This document shows positions 23,080 to 32,739 of a stretch of DNA of 64,000 nucleotides, piece after piece. The stretch is from a bacterium 0.1xD8-71 (GTDB lineage Bacteria; Bacillota; Clostridia; Lachnospirales; Lachnospiraceae). Each line of letters starts with the position of its first letter. Within the stretch, counting starts at the first letter, position 1. The DNA lies in assembly GCA_003612405.1 (NCBI GenBank), contig RAYR01000004.1, positions 164,846 through 228,845 of the forward strand. Direction: 5' to 3'. The notes beneath the pieces are model-generated. The model was not told where the DNA came from, ran no database searches, and worked only from the letters and a program-made list of their open reading frames with translations. Position numbers and translations under genes: made by a program.

Positions 23080-25479
23080 TCACACTTTTTGCAGCTTCGC
23101 AAATCCAGCATACATGATTTTCTGTCCCATTTCATCAAAAACCACTGTCACCTGGCTGTCCCTCGGCCCGGGCTCAATGCGCATGACCGTCCCTTCTCCG
23201 TAGCGCATATGGCGTACTCTGTCGCCCACTTCATAGCCCAGTCTGGTGTTTGCTACGTGTTCTATGTCCACGCTGCCCACACCCTGATTCATTTTGGTGA
23301 TATAGGGCTGGTTCTCGAGTGCCGTCCGTTTGGGACGCACCACAGCCTTAGGTTTTGCCGCTGCCCTCGGTTTGTCCGCTGACACAGCTGACCCTGCCTC
23401 TGCTGCCTCCGGTATCGGGCGCCAGGCAGGTTTCTCCGATTCTACCCTCTGGAAACGGTTTGCCCCACTCTCAAAAGGCTTCGCCCGGAATCTGTTTCTC
23501 TCCCCGGAGTCCTCGTCGTAGGAAGTGTATTCCGTCCTTCTTGGGGCCGGCAGGGTGTTGTCCATCAAAAGAGGCGGTATCTCCTTCACAAAACGGCTGA
23601 CCGGATTATACTGGGTCTCCCCCCGAATCATCCGCTGTCTGGCACAGGTCAGGGTCAGATCGTCCTTGGCTCTGGTAATACCCACATAGGCAAGCCGTCT
23701 TTCTTCCTCAATCTCCAATGGATCGTCGGAAGTGATGGTCATATAACTGGGGAAAATACCGTCCTCCATCCCGGCCAGATAAATATGGGGAAATTCCAGT
23801 CCCTTGGCACTGTGAAGGGTCATCAGAAGGACTCTGTCACTATCCTCCTCCACCCTGTCCACATCCGCCACCAGTGCCACCTCCTCCAAAAACTCACTAA
23901 GAAGCGGTTCGTCATGGGTTTCCTCGTAGGACACCACTTTAGTAATCAATTCCTCAATATTTTCAATGCGGTCTGGGGCATCTTCTTCATCGGACTGTTC
24001 CAATTCTTTCATGTAACCCGTGGTTTCCAGAATATCCTTGACCAGTTCTTCCAGGCCGTAAAACTCCATCTTGCTCCGAAAACTCTGTATCATGGTCACA
24101 AAGGGCTTCAGTTTCACGGCGCTCCTGCCAATGGTCATAATCTGATCCGCTTCCCGCAAGGCATCGTAAAAGCTGATATTCCGCTCATCCGCATACTCCT
24201 GTACCCGCAGAATGGTGGCAGCCCCGATACCTCTTCTTGGCACATTGATAATCCTTTTGACCGCCACATCATCCCGGCCGTTGTCAATGGTCTTTAAATA
24301 GGCCAGGATATCTTTGATTTCCCGTCTTGCATAGAAATTCGTTCCCCCAATCACATCATAGGGGATTCCCTCCATAATAAAGCGTTCCTCCAAAAGACGG
24401 GCCTGGGCATTTGTCCGGTAAAGAACCGCACAGCTGCCATAAGACGCCTCCCCTTTCCGGGCTTTCTTCGCCACATCCCCGGCAATATATTCGGCTTCTT
24501 CATAGGCCGTATCAAACTGCCTGAAATGAATCCGGTTTCCTTCGGTCTTATCTGTCCACAGGGCTTTCTCTTTACGTCCGGTATTATTGCTGATGACAGC
24601 GTTGGCCGCATCCAGGACAATCTGGGTGGAACGATAATTCTGTTCCAGTTTAATGACACATGCCTCCGGATATATTTCCTCAAAATCCAGAATATTGCGG
24701 ATATTGGCGCCTCTGAACTTATAGATGGACTGATCGTCATCACCCACCACACACAAATTCCTGTATTTATCCGCCAGGAGTCTGATCAGTTCAAACTGGG
24801 CGGTGTTGGTATCCTGATACTCATCCACCATGATATAGCGGAATCGCTGCTGGTAATTTTCAAGCACCTGAGCATCCGTCTTAAAAAGTTCCACGGTCTT
24901 CATGATCAGATCGTCAAAGTCAAGGGCGTTATTCTTTTTCAAAGTCTCCTGGTAAGCCCGGTATGCCTTGGCAATCTTACCGCCGTTGTAATCATAGCCA
25001 TTCTGCATTTCATACTGTACCGGATCGATCAGTTCATCTTTGGCAGAAGAAATGGCACTTAAAATAGTACGCTCTTTCAATGTCTTGGTGTCAATCTGCA
25101 ATTTTTTGCAGACTTCTTTCATGATACCTTTCTGATCGTCCGTATCGTAGATTGTGAAATTATTATCATATCCAAGTCTGTCAATGTATCTGCGCAGGAT
25201 TCTCACACAGGTGGAGTGAAAGGTGGACACCCAGATCTGCTCCGCTCCGAATCCCACAATCTTATCGACTCTCTCCCGCATCTCCCCGGCCGCCTTATTG
25301 GTAAAGGTGATGGCCAGAATATGATAGGGCGCCACGCCCTCTCTGTCGATCAGGTATGCCACCCTGTGTGTCAGCACTCTTGTCTTGCCGGAGCCGGCTC
25401 CCGCTAAAATAAGAACTGGCCCCTGTGTCTGCATGACAGCCTGCTTCTGTCTTTCATTCAGTGTATCATATATACTCAT
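23080..25479 (-). CDS. pcrA: ATP-dependent DNA helicase PcrA/UvrD
   Basis: The protein has 799 residues, a full-length superfamily 1A helicase. Walker A is AGAGSGKTRVLTHRVAYL, Walker B VDEYQDTNTAQFELIRLLAD, followed by GDDDQSIYKFRGANI, LEQNYRST, and LMTLHSAKGLEFPHIYLAG. The C-terminal about 120 residues form a linker rich in Ala, Arg and Pro plus a Tudor-like end (GDRVRHMRYGEGTVMRIEPG), as in Firmicute PcrA that binds RNA polymerase. It acts in repair, plasmid replication and removal of RecA. The gene follows the SPFH gene by 13 bases. Confidence 0.97.
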   Translation of the reverse strand: MSIYDTLNERQKQAVMQTQGPVLILAGAGSGKTRVLTHRVAYLIDREGVAPYHILAITFTNKAAGEMRERVDKIVGFGAEQIWVSTFHSTCVRILRRYIDRLGYDNNFTIYDTDDQKGIMKEVCKKLQIDTKTLKERTILSAISSAKDELIDPVQYEMQNGYDYNGGKIAKAYRAYQETLKKNNALDFDDLIMKTVELFKTDAQVLENYQQRFRYIMVDEYQDTNTAQFELIRLLADKYRNLCVVGDDDQSIYKFRGANIRNILDFEEIYPEACVIKLEQNYRSTQIVLDAANAVISNNTGRKEKALWTDKTEGNRIHFRQFDTAYEEAEYIAGDVAKKARKGEASYGSCAVLYRTNAQARLLEERFIMEGIPYDVIGGTNFYARREIKDILAYLKTIDNGRDDVAVKRIINVPRRGIGAATILRVQEYADERNISFYDALREADQIMTIGRSAVKLKPFVTMIQSFRSKMEFYGLEELVKDILETTGYMKELEQSDEEDAPDRIENIEELITKVVSYEETHDEPLLSEFLEEVALVADVDRVEEDSDRVLLMTLHSAKGLEFPHIYLAGMEDGIFPSYMTITSDDPLEIEEERRLAYVGITRAKDDLTLTCARQRMIRGETQYNPVSRFVKEIPPLLMDNTLPAPRRTEYTSYDEDSGERNRFRAKPFESGANRFQRVESEKPAWRPIPEAAEAGSAVSADKPRAAAKPKAVVRPKRTALENQPYITKMNQGVGSVDIEHVANTRLGYEVGDRVRHMRYGEGTVMRIEPGPRDSQVTVVFDEMGQKIMYAGFAKLQKV

Positions 25480-25492
25480 TATTTATTAATCC

Positions 25493-26467
25493 TCAATACA
25501 GTTGGTTACCGCAGTTGCCACAGAACTTGGAACCCGTAGTCGGTGTGCCGCAGTTGGGGCAGAACTTAGGGCCTGCTCCTGTCCCTGTTCCCGCCTGCTG
25601 AGGCTGCCCCGCATTGCTATTGCCATTAAGGTTCATCTGGTTGACCATCTGCTGTCCCATAGCCATCCCCATCTGTAATCCTACCATATCAGCCGCCATA
25701 TGACTGCCACCGCCGCCTTTACCCATGGAGTCGGCTGCTGCCATCTGCGTATACTTACCTACATCGCCCACCATGGACTGCGCTGCCGCCTTCTCCTGCA
25801 TTTTCTTGATCTCTTCCGGATAGGAGAAGCTCTCAATCGCAAAGCCGGTGATACCAATACCGATCTTACGCATATCCATATCCAGATCGCTCTCAATCCC
25901 TTTGGCAATGTTTCTGGCATCTGCCTGCAAATTAAACATATCCCGGCCTTCTCTGCTGATCCATTGCATGAGCAGCTGATCCAGGCTCGCAATGATACGT
26001 TCCTTTACATCTTCCACCGTATAGGTCTGGCGGATACCCGCCAGCTTTTCAATCAGCACATCGTGTTCCACAATCTTACAGTTAAAAGTACCGAAAGCAC
26101 GGATGGGCATCCCTCCCGGAAGTCCCGGTGCCGGCAGATTGATGGCGTTCTTGGTGCCCCATTTCATCAGCATTTCCTTCGTATTAATAAAGAGTACTTC
26201 CGCCCGGAGAGGTGTGCTGAAACCGAATTTAAAACTCTTCAGTGTGGTCAGAAAAGGAATGATGTCAGACTCGATATCATAATCGCCGTCTTCCTCAAAG
26301 ATACCTTCCACCCGTCCATTATACAGAAAGATTGCATCCTGTCCCGGACGAATGATCAGCCGGGAACCCTTCTTAATCTCCTGATTCTGAAACTTATAGA
26401 ATATGATACCTTCTCTGGTCTCATTCCACTCTATCACACTGGAAAACTGATTCTTTAAAAATCCCAT
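25493..26467 (-). CDS. YdjI-like SPFH protein with C-terminal zinc ribbon
   Basis: The protein has 324 residues from ATG 26467, chosen for GTGGAGG. It begins GFLKNQFSSVIEWNETREGI, has an SPFH/virion-core-like fold through about 230, and a Gly/Met/Gln-rich linker. Its C-terminal double zinc ribbon is CPNCG and CGNCG. Relatives (YdjI of Bacillus) recruit a PspA partner to stressed membrane. The PspA-family gene lies directly upstream, 58 bases away on the same strand, which matches that arrangement. A role in membrane stress is inferred from these relatives. Confidence 0.88.
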   Translation of the reverse strand: MGFLKNQFSSVIEWNETREGIIFYKFQNQEIKKGSRLIIRPGQDAIFLYNGRVEGIFEEDGDYDIESDIIPFLTTLKSFKFGFSTPLRAEVLFINTKEMLMKWGTKNAINLPAPGLPGGMPIRAFGTFNCKIVEHDVLIEKLAGIRQTYTVEDVKERIIASLDQLLMQWISREGRDMFNLQADARNIAKGIESDLDMDMRKIGIGITGFAIESFSYPEEIKKMQEKAAAQSMVGDVGKYTQMAAADSMGKGGGGSHMAADMVGLQMGMAMGQQMVNQMNLNGNSNAGQPQQAGTGTGAGPKFCPNCGTPTTGSKFCGNCGNQLY

Positions 26468-26525
26468 TTTTGCCTCCACTTTGAAGTATTATTCTCATGT
26501 TATCGTTGTTATCGTCTGCCTGTGC

Positions 26526-27209
26526 CTACATCCCCATTTCTGCCTTCAGCGCTGCCAGCTCATCATCCACTGCCGAAACGGTCTCCGTGCTGTCATATTT
26601 GGATGCCAGATCATCCAGATCTTCCTCAGCGCTGGAACTGTTCAGCTCTCCTATTGCATCCGCCTCATCCAACATTCTGTCGACCTTTTCTTCCATTCTG
26701 TCAAAGGCTGCCGCATTGTTTCCGGCGCTCTCGATACCGGATCCCATCTCGTTAATCTTTTTCTGGGTCTGGGCCACTTTTACTTTGGCCTTCAACATGT
26801 CACGCTTACTCTTCATGGCCTGGATATCTTCTTCCAGTTTGTCGTGCATCTGTCTCATCTTCTCAGAATTGGACTGTGCCAGTTCGTAATTCCTGGCGAG
26901 TACTTCCTTCTTCTGGGTAAGTTCGCTCTTCTTCTCCAGGAACCGGCGCGCATCATTGTCATTCCCTGCCGCCACTGCCTTCTTGGCATACTCGGTCATC
27001 TTATCAATCTCTTCATTACACTCGTCAAGCTTTCTTCTGGCCGACTTCTCCTCCGCCATAATAGAAGCTGTCTCTGCTTTCACTTTCGCAAAATCAGATT
27101 CCAGATTCCGCAGATACTGATCTATCATCTTTTCCGGATCTTCCGCCTTGTCTAACAGCGCATTTACATTCGCTGCCATAATGTCCTTAAACCTTGTCAT
27201 GATTCCCAT
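26526..27209 (-). CDS. PspA/IM30 family protein
   Basis: The protein has 227 residues, nearly all helical: GIMTRFKDIMAANVNALLDK and PEKMIDQYLRNLESDFAKVK match the PspA start, and long coiled coils follow. The start has GGAGGG six bases upstream. PspA proteins polymerize on damaged membranes as an ESCRT-III-like scaffold. It is paired with the SPFH zinc-ribbon protein gene downstream. No PspF or LiaFSR regulator is adjacent. Confidence 0.92.
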   Translation of the reverse strand: MGIMTRFKDIMAANVNALLDKAEDPEKMIDQYLRNLESDFAKVKAETASIMAEEKSARRKLDECNEEIDKMTEYAKKAVAAGNDNDARRFLEKKSELTQKKEVLARNYELAQSNSEKMRQMHDKLEEDIQAMKSKRDMLKAKVKVAQTQKKINEMGSGIESAGNNAAAFDRMEEKVDRMLDEADAIGELNSSSAEEDLDDLASKYDSTETVSAVDDELAALKAEMGM

Positions 27210-27278
27210 ACCTGACCCTCCATTAACCTTTTATTTTATACTCCAGGACACCCCTTAAAGGCGCCATACTACCACAAG

Positions 27279-28766
27279 TTACCTATCCTGACTCTGGTTA
27301 AGCTGCTTTGCCTGACTGCTCAAGTCCTCCACCAGCCGTTCCACTTCTGCCACAATCTTCGTATTTCTCTCACTCACCGAATAAGTCTCCTGGGAGTGCG
27401 CAGAGACTTCCTCCATAATCGCGGAAATGGTCTGGATACTCTCCACAATGACACTGTTGGCCGCCGTCAACTGTTCCATCGCCTGATCCAGCCGTCTGTT
27501 CTGCTCATCTACCTGGTTGGTACTGTCTGCAATCTTCTCAAAGCTGCCGGCTGCTGCCGCAGCGGACTCACTCTGTTTCTCATTGCTCTTCATCAACTGA
27601 TCCACCGCATCCATGGCGATGCCCAGTTTTTCCGAAACACTCTGAATCACATCTGTAATATTCACTGTCGCGCTCTGGGTCTGATTGGCCAGACTGGATA
27701 TCTCCGATGCCACCACGGCAAAACCTCTGCCCGCTTCCCCTGCACGTGCTGCCTCAATACTTGCATTTAAAGCAAGCAGACTGGTCTGACTGGCCACATT
27801 GGTAATCAGGTCGATGATGGACTGCATATTGGATGTATACTCTTCCAATGCTTTCATGTCTTCCACCACTTCTCTGCCGGCTCCCTCTGAGACTGTCATC
27901 TGTCTCATCAGCGAATCTATATTTCCCTGTCCAATGCTTACATTCCCTTTGGCCTCTTCCATACTGTGGGAAATGGAATCCATCACATCACTCATCTGTT
28001 CAATATGATTCTGAATCTCTTCTGTCTTGCCCAGCTGATTCTGTACGGATTCCGCCGTCTCATTGGTTCCTGCGGAGACCTCCTGCATGGCGTTTCTGGT
28101 CTCAGACACCGCTGCACCCAGTTCTTTCATCTGTTCTGCCACATCCACAATACCATCGGACATCTGTCCGGATATATGCATCACTCTGTCAAGCAGTCCC
28201 GACACATTATCCTTTTCCCTGTTTAATTCCGCAAGCTTCACCTGATTGATCTGTCCCAGCGTCCTGGTGGACAGGCAGATAAAGATGCCGATGAGCAGGA
28301 GCAGAAACAGACGTATCTCATAAGTTGCCGCATCAGCTGCCACAATATTTCCCTGGATACCCTGCCAGATTAAGAAAATCACATTCACCAGAAAACCGAC
28401 TCCCGATACACTCACACACAGTTTAAAATCGGAATACAGAATCAAAACCAGATAAATCGGTATGATAAAGGTAAAGGCAATCATATTGACCGTCGTAAAT
28501 ACCACAAACACATAAAATATCGTATATGTAATCCCAATGGCGTATTTAAGCCGTATATCCTCCGGACTCTTCTTATACATTATAAACTCAAAAATGACAG
28601 GCCCTGCTGCCAGAAGTAAAAAGACCAGATAATATCCTATCGTCCTGGCTCCTTTGACCACTTCCATAAGATAAGATAATGCAAGAACTGCCGCCAGCAC
28701 CGTATGACAGGCCAAAGCCACCCTGTTCATCGCCTTTCCTTCACTAAACACGTTTTCTTTGTCCAT
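27279..28766 (-). CDS. methyl-accepting chemotaxis protein with multi-helix membrane domain
   Basis: The protein has 495 residues. About six hydrophobic helices fill residues 15-175, with no large external sensor. A signalling coiled coil follows, with the conserved tip [20 protein letters not shown] and [20 protein letters not shown] intact. The sensor is therefore membrane-embedded, possibly detecting membrane state or a hydrophobic ligand. It differs from the decayed receptor at 3478. No other chemotaxis gene lies nearby, so it is an orphan receptor. Confidence 0.93.
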   Translation of the reverse strand: MDKENVFSEGKAMNRVALACHTVLAAVLALSYLMEVVKGARTIGYYLVFLLLAAGPVIFEFIMYKKSPEDIRLKYAIGITYTIFYVFVVFTTVNMIAFTFIIPIYLVLILYSDFKLCVSVSGVGFLVNVIFLIWQGIQGNIVAADAATYEIRLFLLLLIGIFICLSTRTLGQINQVKLAELNREKDNVSGLLDRVMHISGQMSDGIVDVAEQMKELGAAVSETRNAMQEVSAGTNETAESVQNQLGKTEEIQNHIEQMSDVMDSISHSMEEAKGNVSIGQGNIDSLMRQMTVSEGAGREVVEDMKALEEYTSNMQSIIDLITNVASQTSLLALNASIEAARAGEAGRGFAVVASEISSLANQTQSATVNITDVIQSVSEKLGIAMDAVDQLMKSNEKQSESAAAAAGSFEKIADSTNQVDEQNRRLDQAMEQLTAANSVIVESIQTISAIMEEVSAHSQETYSVSERNTKIVAEVERLVEDLSSQAKQLNQSQDR

Positions 28767-28921
28767 TCTGCCTTCCTCCTGCTTCTATACTTTTAGTATA
28801 TGCCCTCAAAACGACAATCCTTACACAAGATTTCACCTATCAAATGACCCTTGTATAGTATACCATACCCCTTTATCATAGGACAAGAGATTTATGATGC
28901 CATATATCATCCAGTACCCGC

Positions 28922-29800
28922 TCACATTACGGCCGCCACAATACCCGCAATGATAACGGCCGCACACACAAGCTTATGGGTGGTATTTTTTTCATGAAAA
29001 AGAAATCGTCCTGCCAGGATCGTCACCACGCAGCCCGCCTGTTTTAACAGGGTCATCACGGTGATCCGGCTCCCTTCCATGCCGTTGGCCACAAAGAGTG
29101 CCCGGTCTGCAATGACAATAAGCAGGCTCAAAAGCCACACCCACTGGTTGCGCACGGCACTGCCCCAGTTCACAGATACTCTGCCAAACAGGATAAACAG
29201 CAGATAAAACACGGTCAGAAAGAGCAGATACCAGAATTGTAACTGGGAACTGCTGATATCCCGCATCAGAATCTTATCTAACAGTCCTGAGACTGCATTT
29301 AAGAGACAGGAGGCAAAAGCCATCACCACATATCTGGCTGAGACTGCATCTTTGGTCTTTGCCTCTCCGGTTTTTCCGCTTCCCGGACGATATTTTAAAA
29401 GCAGCAGTCCGGCCGACACCAGAAAAAGGCCCAGAAACTGAAACGGGCCAAGAATTTCCTGCATCACAATCACTCCCAGAAGCGTGGCAAAGAGCACCCG
29501 GGAAAGATCCAATACCCCATAAAGGCTGATGGGCATCTTCTTAATAGCCCGGAAACTAAACATCCAGGCCAGAAAAATCACGAAAGATTTCAGGGATATG
29601 TAGAAATAGAAACGGGGTTCAAGCCCCATTGCGTTCTTTGCATCCGGCAAAACTATCAGAAAAGACAGCAAAGTATACATAAACAGTACCTCTATGGTAG
29701 AGTTTTTCTCCAATGCTTTCTTTTTTACGATCTCACGAACACCTTTCAGGATGCCGTACAATAAGACCAATGCCATCCACATCATTTTTCTTTCCGCCAC
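28922..29800 (-). CDS. EamA/DMT-family transporter
   Basis: The protein has 292 residues with about ten hydrophobic helices in two halves: FVIFLAWMFSFRAIKKMPIS with VLDLSRVLFATLLGVIVMQE, and later SRITVMTLLKQAGCVVTILA with FLFHEKNTTHKLVCAAVIIA. This is the usual drug/metabolite transporter layout; substrates cannot be predicted. The start is either GTG 29800 or ATG 29785; the ribosome site is not decisive. It lies just after a tRNA and its terminator. Confidence 0.85.
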   Translation of the reverse strand: MAERKMMWMALVLLYGILKGVREIVKKKALEKNSTIEVLFMYTLLSFLIVLPDAKNAMGLEPRFYFYISLKSFVIFLAWMFSFRAIKKMPISLYGVLDLSRVLFATLLGVIVMQEILGPFQFLGLFLVSAGLLLLKYRPGSGKTGEAKTKDAVSARYVVMAFASCLLNAVSGLLDKILMRDISSSQLQFWYLLFLTVFYLLFILFGRVSVNWGSAVRNQWVWLLSLLIVIADRALFVANGMEGSRITVMTLLKQAGCVVTILAGRFLFHEKNTTHKLVCAAVIIAGIVAAVM

Positions 29801-29805
29801 CTCTC

Positions 29806-29845
29806 AAAAAAAATAGCTGTAAAGCATTTCCACACTTTACAACTA
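29806..29845 (-). terminator. terminator of tRNA-Gly
   Basis: On the minus strand a stem of AGTTGTAAAG with CTTTACAGCT (one G-T pair) is followed by ATTTTTTTT. It lies directly after the tRNA. Confidence 0.85.
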
Positions 29846-29855
29846 TGATCTGAAG

Positions 29856-29926
29856 AGCAGGCGAGGGGAATCGAACCCCCCTCCCAAGCTTGGGAAGCTT
29901 GTATTCTACCGATGAACTACGCCTGC
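29856..29926 (-). tRNA. tRNA-Gly (anticodon CCC)
   Basis: A 71-base cloverleaf reads from GCAGGCG to CGCCTGC plus discriminator T. The anticodon stem CAAGC/GCTTG encloses TTCCCAA, giving anticodon CCC for GGG codons. The T arm contains GGTTCGATTCC. The CCA end is not encoded. A terminator follows. Confidence 0.93.
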
Positions 29927-30084
29927 ATACTTTGTACCTTCATTAGTATACCATCATCTTTCCAAAAAGAAAAGCAAAATTTTTAAATGGGCCGGTACTT
30001 CACTTTTTGCACCCACCTGCATAGGCTATACTAAATATGTTTTCAGGGATTGACAGATTTCTTTCTGGCAATTCGAGGAGGATC

Positions 30085-31104
30085 ATGAAAAAAATATGCA
30101 GTTTGCTTCTTGTGTCGGTTCTGGTCATCGTATCACTCTGTGGCTGTGGAACGCAGGCAGGAGGCAGCAAGGATACATCTTCCACCGCAGATAAAACACC
30201 CGTAGTACTCAATGAGGTTGCACATTCCATCTTCTATGCACCTATGTACGTAGCGATCGAGGAAGGATACTTTGCAGAAGAAGGAATCGACCTGACACTG
30301 GTGACCGGTTTCGGTGCCGACAAAACCATGACCGCACTTCTTACCGGCGAAGCCGATATCGGTTTCATGGGCAGTGAGAGTACCATCTACACCTACAAGG
30401 AAGGGGCCTCTGACTATGCGGTAAACTTTGCGCAGCTCACACAGAGAGCCGGCAACTTCCTGGTATCCAGGGAACCCATTGATGATTTCACGTGGGATAT
30501 GCTCGTTGGCAAGGATGTTCTTGGCGGCCGTGCAGGCGGTATGCCCGAGATGGTGTTTGAATATATCCTGAAAAAGAACGGCATAGATCCGGCCGCAGAC
30601 CTTGCCATAGACCAGAGCATTGACTTTGGCGCCACTGCGGCTGCCTTTTCCGGCGGACAGGGGGATTTCTCGGTGGAATTCGAGCCCCATGCCACCTCAC
30701 TGGAAGAAAAGGGTGACGGCTATGTGGTAGCCTCTCTCGGTGAAGATTCCGGTTATGTACCCTACACCGCCTTCTGTGCCAAGAAAAGCTATTTGGAAGC
30801 AAATCCTGCCGTGATCGAAGCCTTTACCAGAGCGCTGCAAAAAGGCATGGACTATGTGCAGACCCACACCCCCGCTGAAATTGCCAAAGTTATCTCACCA
30901 CAGTTTGCGGAGACGGATCTTGCCACCATCGAGACCATTGTAGCCCGTTATGCCGCTCAGGATACCTGGAAATCCGATCTGATATTTGAGGAAGACAGCT
31001 TTACGCTCTTACAGAATATCCTGGAAGAATCCGGTGAACTGGACGAACGGGTTCCCTATGCAGACCTGGTGGATACCTCCTTTGCCAAAAAGGCGGCAGA
31101 ATAA
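30085..31104 (+). CDS. lipoprotein substrate-binding protein, NMT1/SsuA type
   Basis: The protein has 339 residues from ATG 30085, chosen for GAGGAGG. It has a lipoprotein signal ending in LCGC. The mature protein fits the NMT1/taurine-type binding fold: EVAHSIFYAPMYVAIEEGYF, then EEGIDLTLVTGFGADKTMTA, LLTGEADIGFMGSE. Such proteins deliver pyrimidines, sulfonates or nitrate to an ABC importer. No permease or ATPase gene is adjacent, so this is an orphan. It stands alone with a good terminator behind it. Confidence 0.9.
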   Translation: MKKICSLLLVSVLVIVSLCGCGTQAGGSKDTSSTADKTPVVLNEVAHSIFYAPMYVAIEEGYFAEEGIDLTLVTGFGADKTMTALLTGEADIGFMGSESTIYTYKEGASDYAVNFAQLTQRAGNFLVSREPIDDFTWDMLVGKDVLGGRAGGMPEMVFEYILKKNGIDPAADLAIDQSIDFGATAAAFSGGQGDFSVEFEPHATSLEEKGDGYVVASLGEDSGYVPYTAFCAKKSYLEANPAVIEAFTRALQKGMDYVQTHTPAEIAKVISPQFAETDLATIETIVARYAAQDTWKSDLIFEEDSFTLLQNILEESGELDERVPYADLVDTSFAKKAAE

Positions 31105-31125
31105 AGATTTCCCCAGAAACAGCTA

Positions 31126-31157
31126 ACGCCTGGCACATGTTTGCGCCAGGCGTCTTT
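31126..31157 (+). terminator. terminator of the binding-protein gene
   Basis: ACGCCTGGC pairs perfectly with GCCAGGCGT across ten bases, followed by CTTTTAT. It may also serve the convergent Hpt gene. Confidence 0.85.
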
Positions 31158-31528
31158 TATGATCGGAACAATTCTTTTAATGTATCCACCACATCCTGAT
31201 ATTCCAGAAGCAATGCCTCCACATTCTCATCTATCTTCTCATATGTCTGTTCTTTGACCGCAAACTCCTGTATCTTAGCCGCCTCAGACAAATGATTCGC
31301 TCCAATGGAACGCATGGCATTTTTCAGTCCATGTACCTCCACCAGATAGCCCTCATAATCCTTCTGCTCATAAAGCCTTCTGAGCAGGGGGATTTTCTCC
31401 TCTCCTTCCGCCAGTGCTTCCTCAAGCACTTCCAGATAAAGTTCTTCATCCCCGGCACACATCTCTAGCCCATCTTCCACAACAAAGCCCCTGTCTGCCA
31501 GATCATCAATTGTCCATATCTGTCCCAT
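31157..31528 (-). CDS. orphan histidine phosphotransfer (Hpt) protein
   Basis: The protein has 123 residues, all helical. The phosphorylatable His is in VEVHGLKNAMRSIGANHLSE, the Hpt signature. It has no kinase or receiver attached. Such a protein could relay phosphate between a hybrid kinase and a response regulator encoded elsewhere. The DUF1836 gene lies 13 bases upstream on the same strand, so the two are probably cotranscribed. Confidence 0.85.
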   Translation of the reverse strand: MGQIWTIDDLADRGFVVEDGLEMCAGDEELYLEVLEEALAEGEEKIPLLRRLYEQKDYEGYLVEVHGLKNAMRSIGANHLSEAAKIQEFAVKEQTYEKIDENVEALLLEYQDVVDTLKELFRS

Positions 31529-31541
31529 CTAATCCTCCAGT

Positions 31542-32210
31542 CTAGTCCTCCCTGCCGGAGCGAACTGCTGTATCTTTGTCCTCCTGGCCCTTTGATTTCC
31601 TGTATTCCCCTTCATTTTTCTTTTTGACAAATCCGTCTATCATCTTCTCCACCAGAAGCGTTTTCACATAAACGTCAAAACTAAGCATACAGATAAAGGA
31701 AAAGAGCCTGAGAAACTCCTGGGAATCCTCCGGCGCATCCGCAAAAGTCTTTTGGGCAATCCGGAATTTTTCCTCCAGATCGGCCTTCATCACTATTGTC
31801 TGTTCCTGTTCCAAACCGAATACTTCCTCGTAAACAGATGACAGATTAAACTCTGATCCCTTCGCAAAAAACCGTTCCTTGATCGGCTTCAAAAGTTCCT
31901 GTATATCACTGATCGACAAGATTCCCTTATAGTAATAAATAAAAATAAGAAGTAGTACATGATCTTTAGAATATTTCTTCCTGACCGGAGGCGGAAGCAG
32001 ATCATTCTTGGCATAATTATTGATCATTGTCTTTGTCAGAATCTTATCATTCTGTGGATTTCTGGTGGATGTTCTCAGATGTGACTCCATAAAAGTGGTC
32101 ACCTGATCCATATAAAGATCGATGTCCGGAATATCTTCTGCCCTGATATATTCAATCCTGTCCAAACTGCCCAGTATGCTGCTTAGCAGATCTTCAATGT
32201 TGATTGTCAT
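31542..32210 (-). CDS. DUF1836 protein
   Basis: The protein has 222 residues from ATG 32210 (GAAGGGG upstream). It matches DUF1836: LTKTMINNYAKNDLLPPPVR, KKYSKDHVLLLIFIYYYKGI, LSISDIQELLKPIKERFF, and CMLSFDVYVKTLLVEKMIDG. The N-terminal part resembles a MerR-like DNA-binding region, so a regulatory role is possible. Function is not established. It is followed by the Hpt gene. Confidence 0.9.
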   Translation of the reverse strand: MTINIEDLLSSILGSLDRIEYIRAEDIPDIDLYMDQVTTFMESHLRTSTRNPQNDKILTKTMINNYAKNDLLPPPVRKKYSKDHVLLLIFIYYYKGILSISDIQELLKPIKERFFAKGSEFNLSSVYEEVFGLEQEQTIVMKADLEEKFRIAQKTFADAPEDSQEFLRLFSFICMLSFDVYVKTLLVEKMIDGFVKKKNEGEYRKSKGQEDKDTAVRSGRED

Positions 32211-32420
32211 TTTTACCCCTTCTGTACATGTGTAATATTTACACTCTATTATATAGTTTTTATTACTACATGACAAGTATTTTATTTCTTTTCGTGACTG
32301 TCTTTTCTTCTTTATCTTATGACCCCGTTTTATTATTTACAAAACAGCCTGTCCGTGTTATATTAATACATAATGGCTGTAAAGTTTTAACGTATGAAAG
32401 TATTGTAAGAGGTGTTTCCC

Positions 32421-32708
32421 ATGAATAAAAAAATCAAAAATGATGCTGTGGATCATCTGTTTCAGGCGATTTTGTGTCTGGAATCCGTGGAAGAATGTTA
32501 TGATTTCTTTGAAGACCTGTGTACAGTCAATGAACTTCTGTCCCTGTCACAGCGTTTTGAAGTGGCTTCCATGTTACAGTCTCATAATACATATCTTGAA
32601 ATTGCTGAAAAGACCGGAGCATCCACTGCCACAATCAGTCGTGTCAACCGCTCTCTCAATTATGGAAATGACGGATATGAATTAGTATTTGAACGCCTCG
32701 AGAAGTAA
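32421..32708 (+). CDS. YerC/YecD family TrpR-like regulator
   Basis: The protein has 95 residues, starting at ATG 32421. The TrpR-like helix bundle and helix-turn-helix are clear: DLCTVNELLSLSQRFEVASM and YLEIAEKTGASTATISRVNR, SLNYGNDGY. It is probably a DNA-binding repressor; its ligand is unknown. It is divergent from the DUF1836 gene across a 210-base AT-rich intergenic region. Confidence 0.93.
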   Translation: MNKKIKNDAVDHLFQAILCLESVEECYDFFEDLCTVNELLSLSQRFEVASMLQSHNTYLEIAEKTGASTATISRVNRSLNYGNDGYELVFERLEK

Positions 32709-32739
32709 TTTCCAAAAGGAATTACTTCCCGAAATTTAC

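Noticed and set aside
29806..29926. Possible attachment site at the tRNA-Gly gene
   Set aside because: No integrase and no duplicated tRNA 3' end are found nearby; the flanks are ordinary genes.
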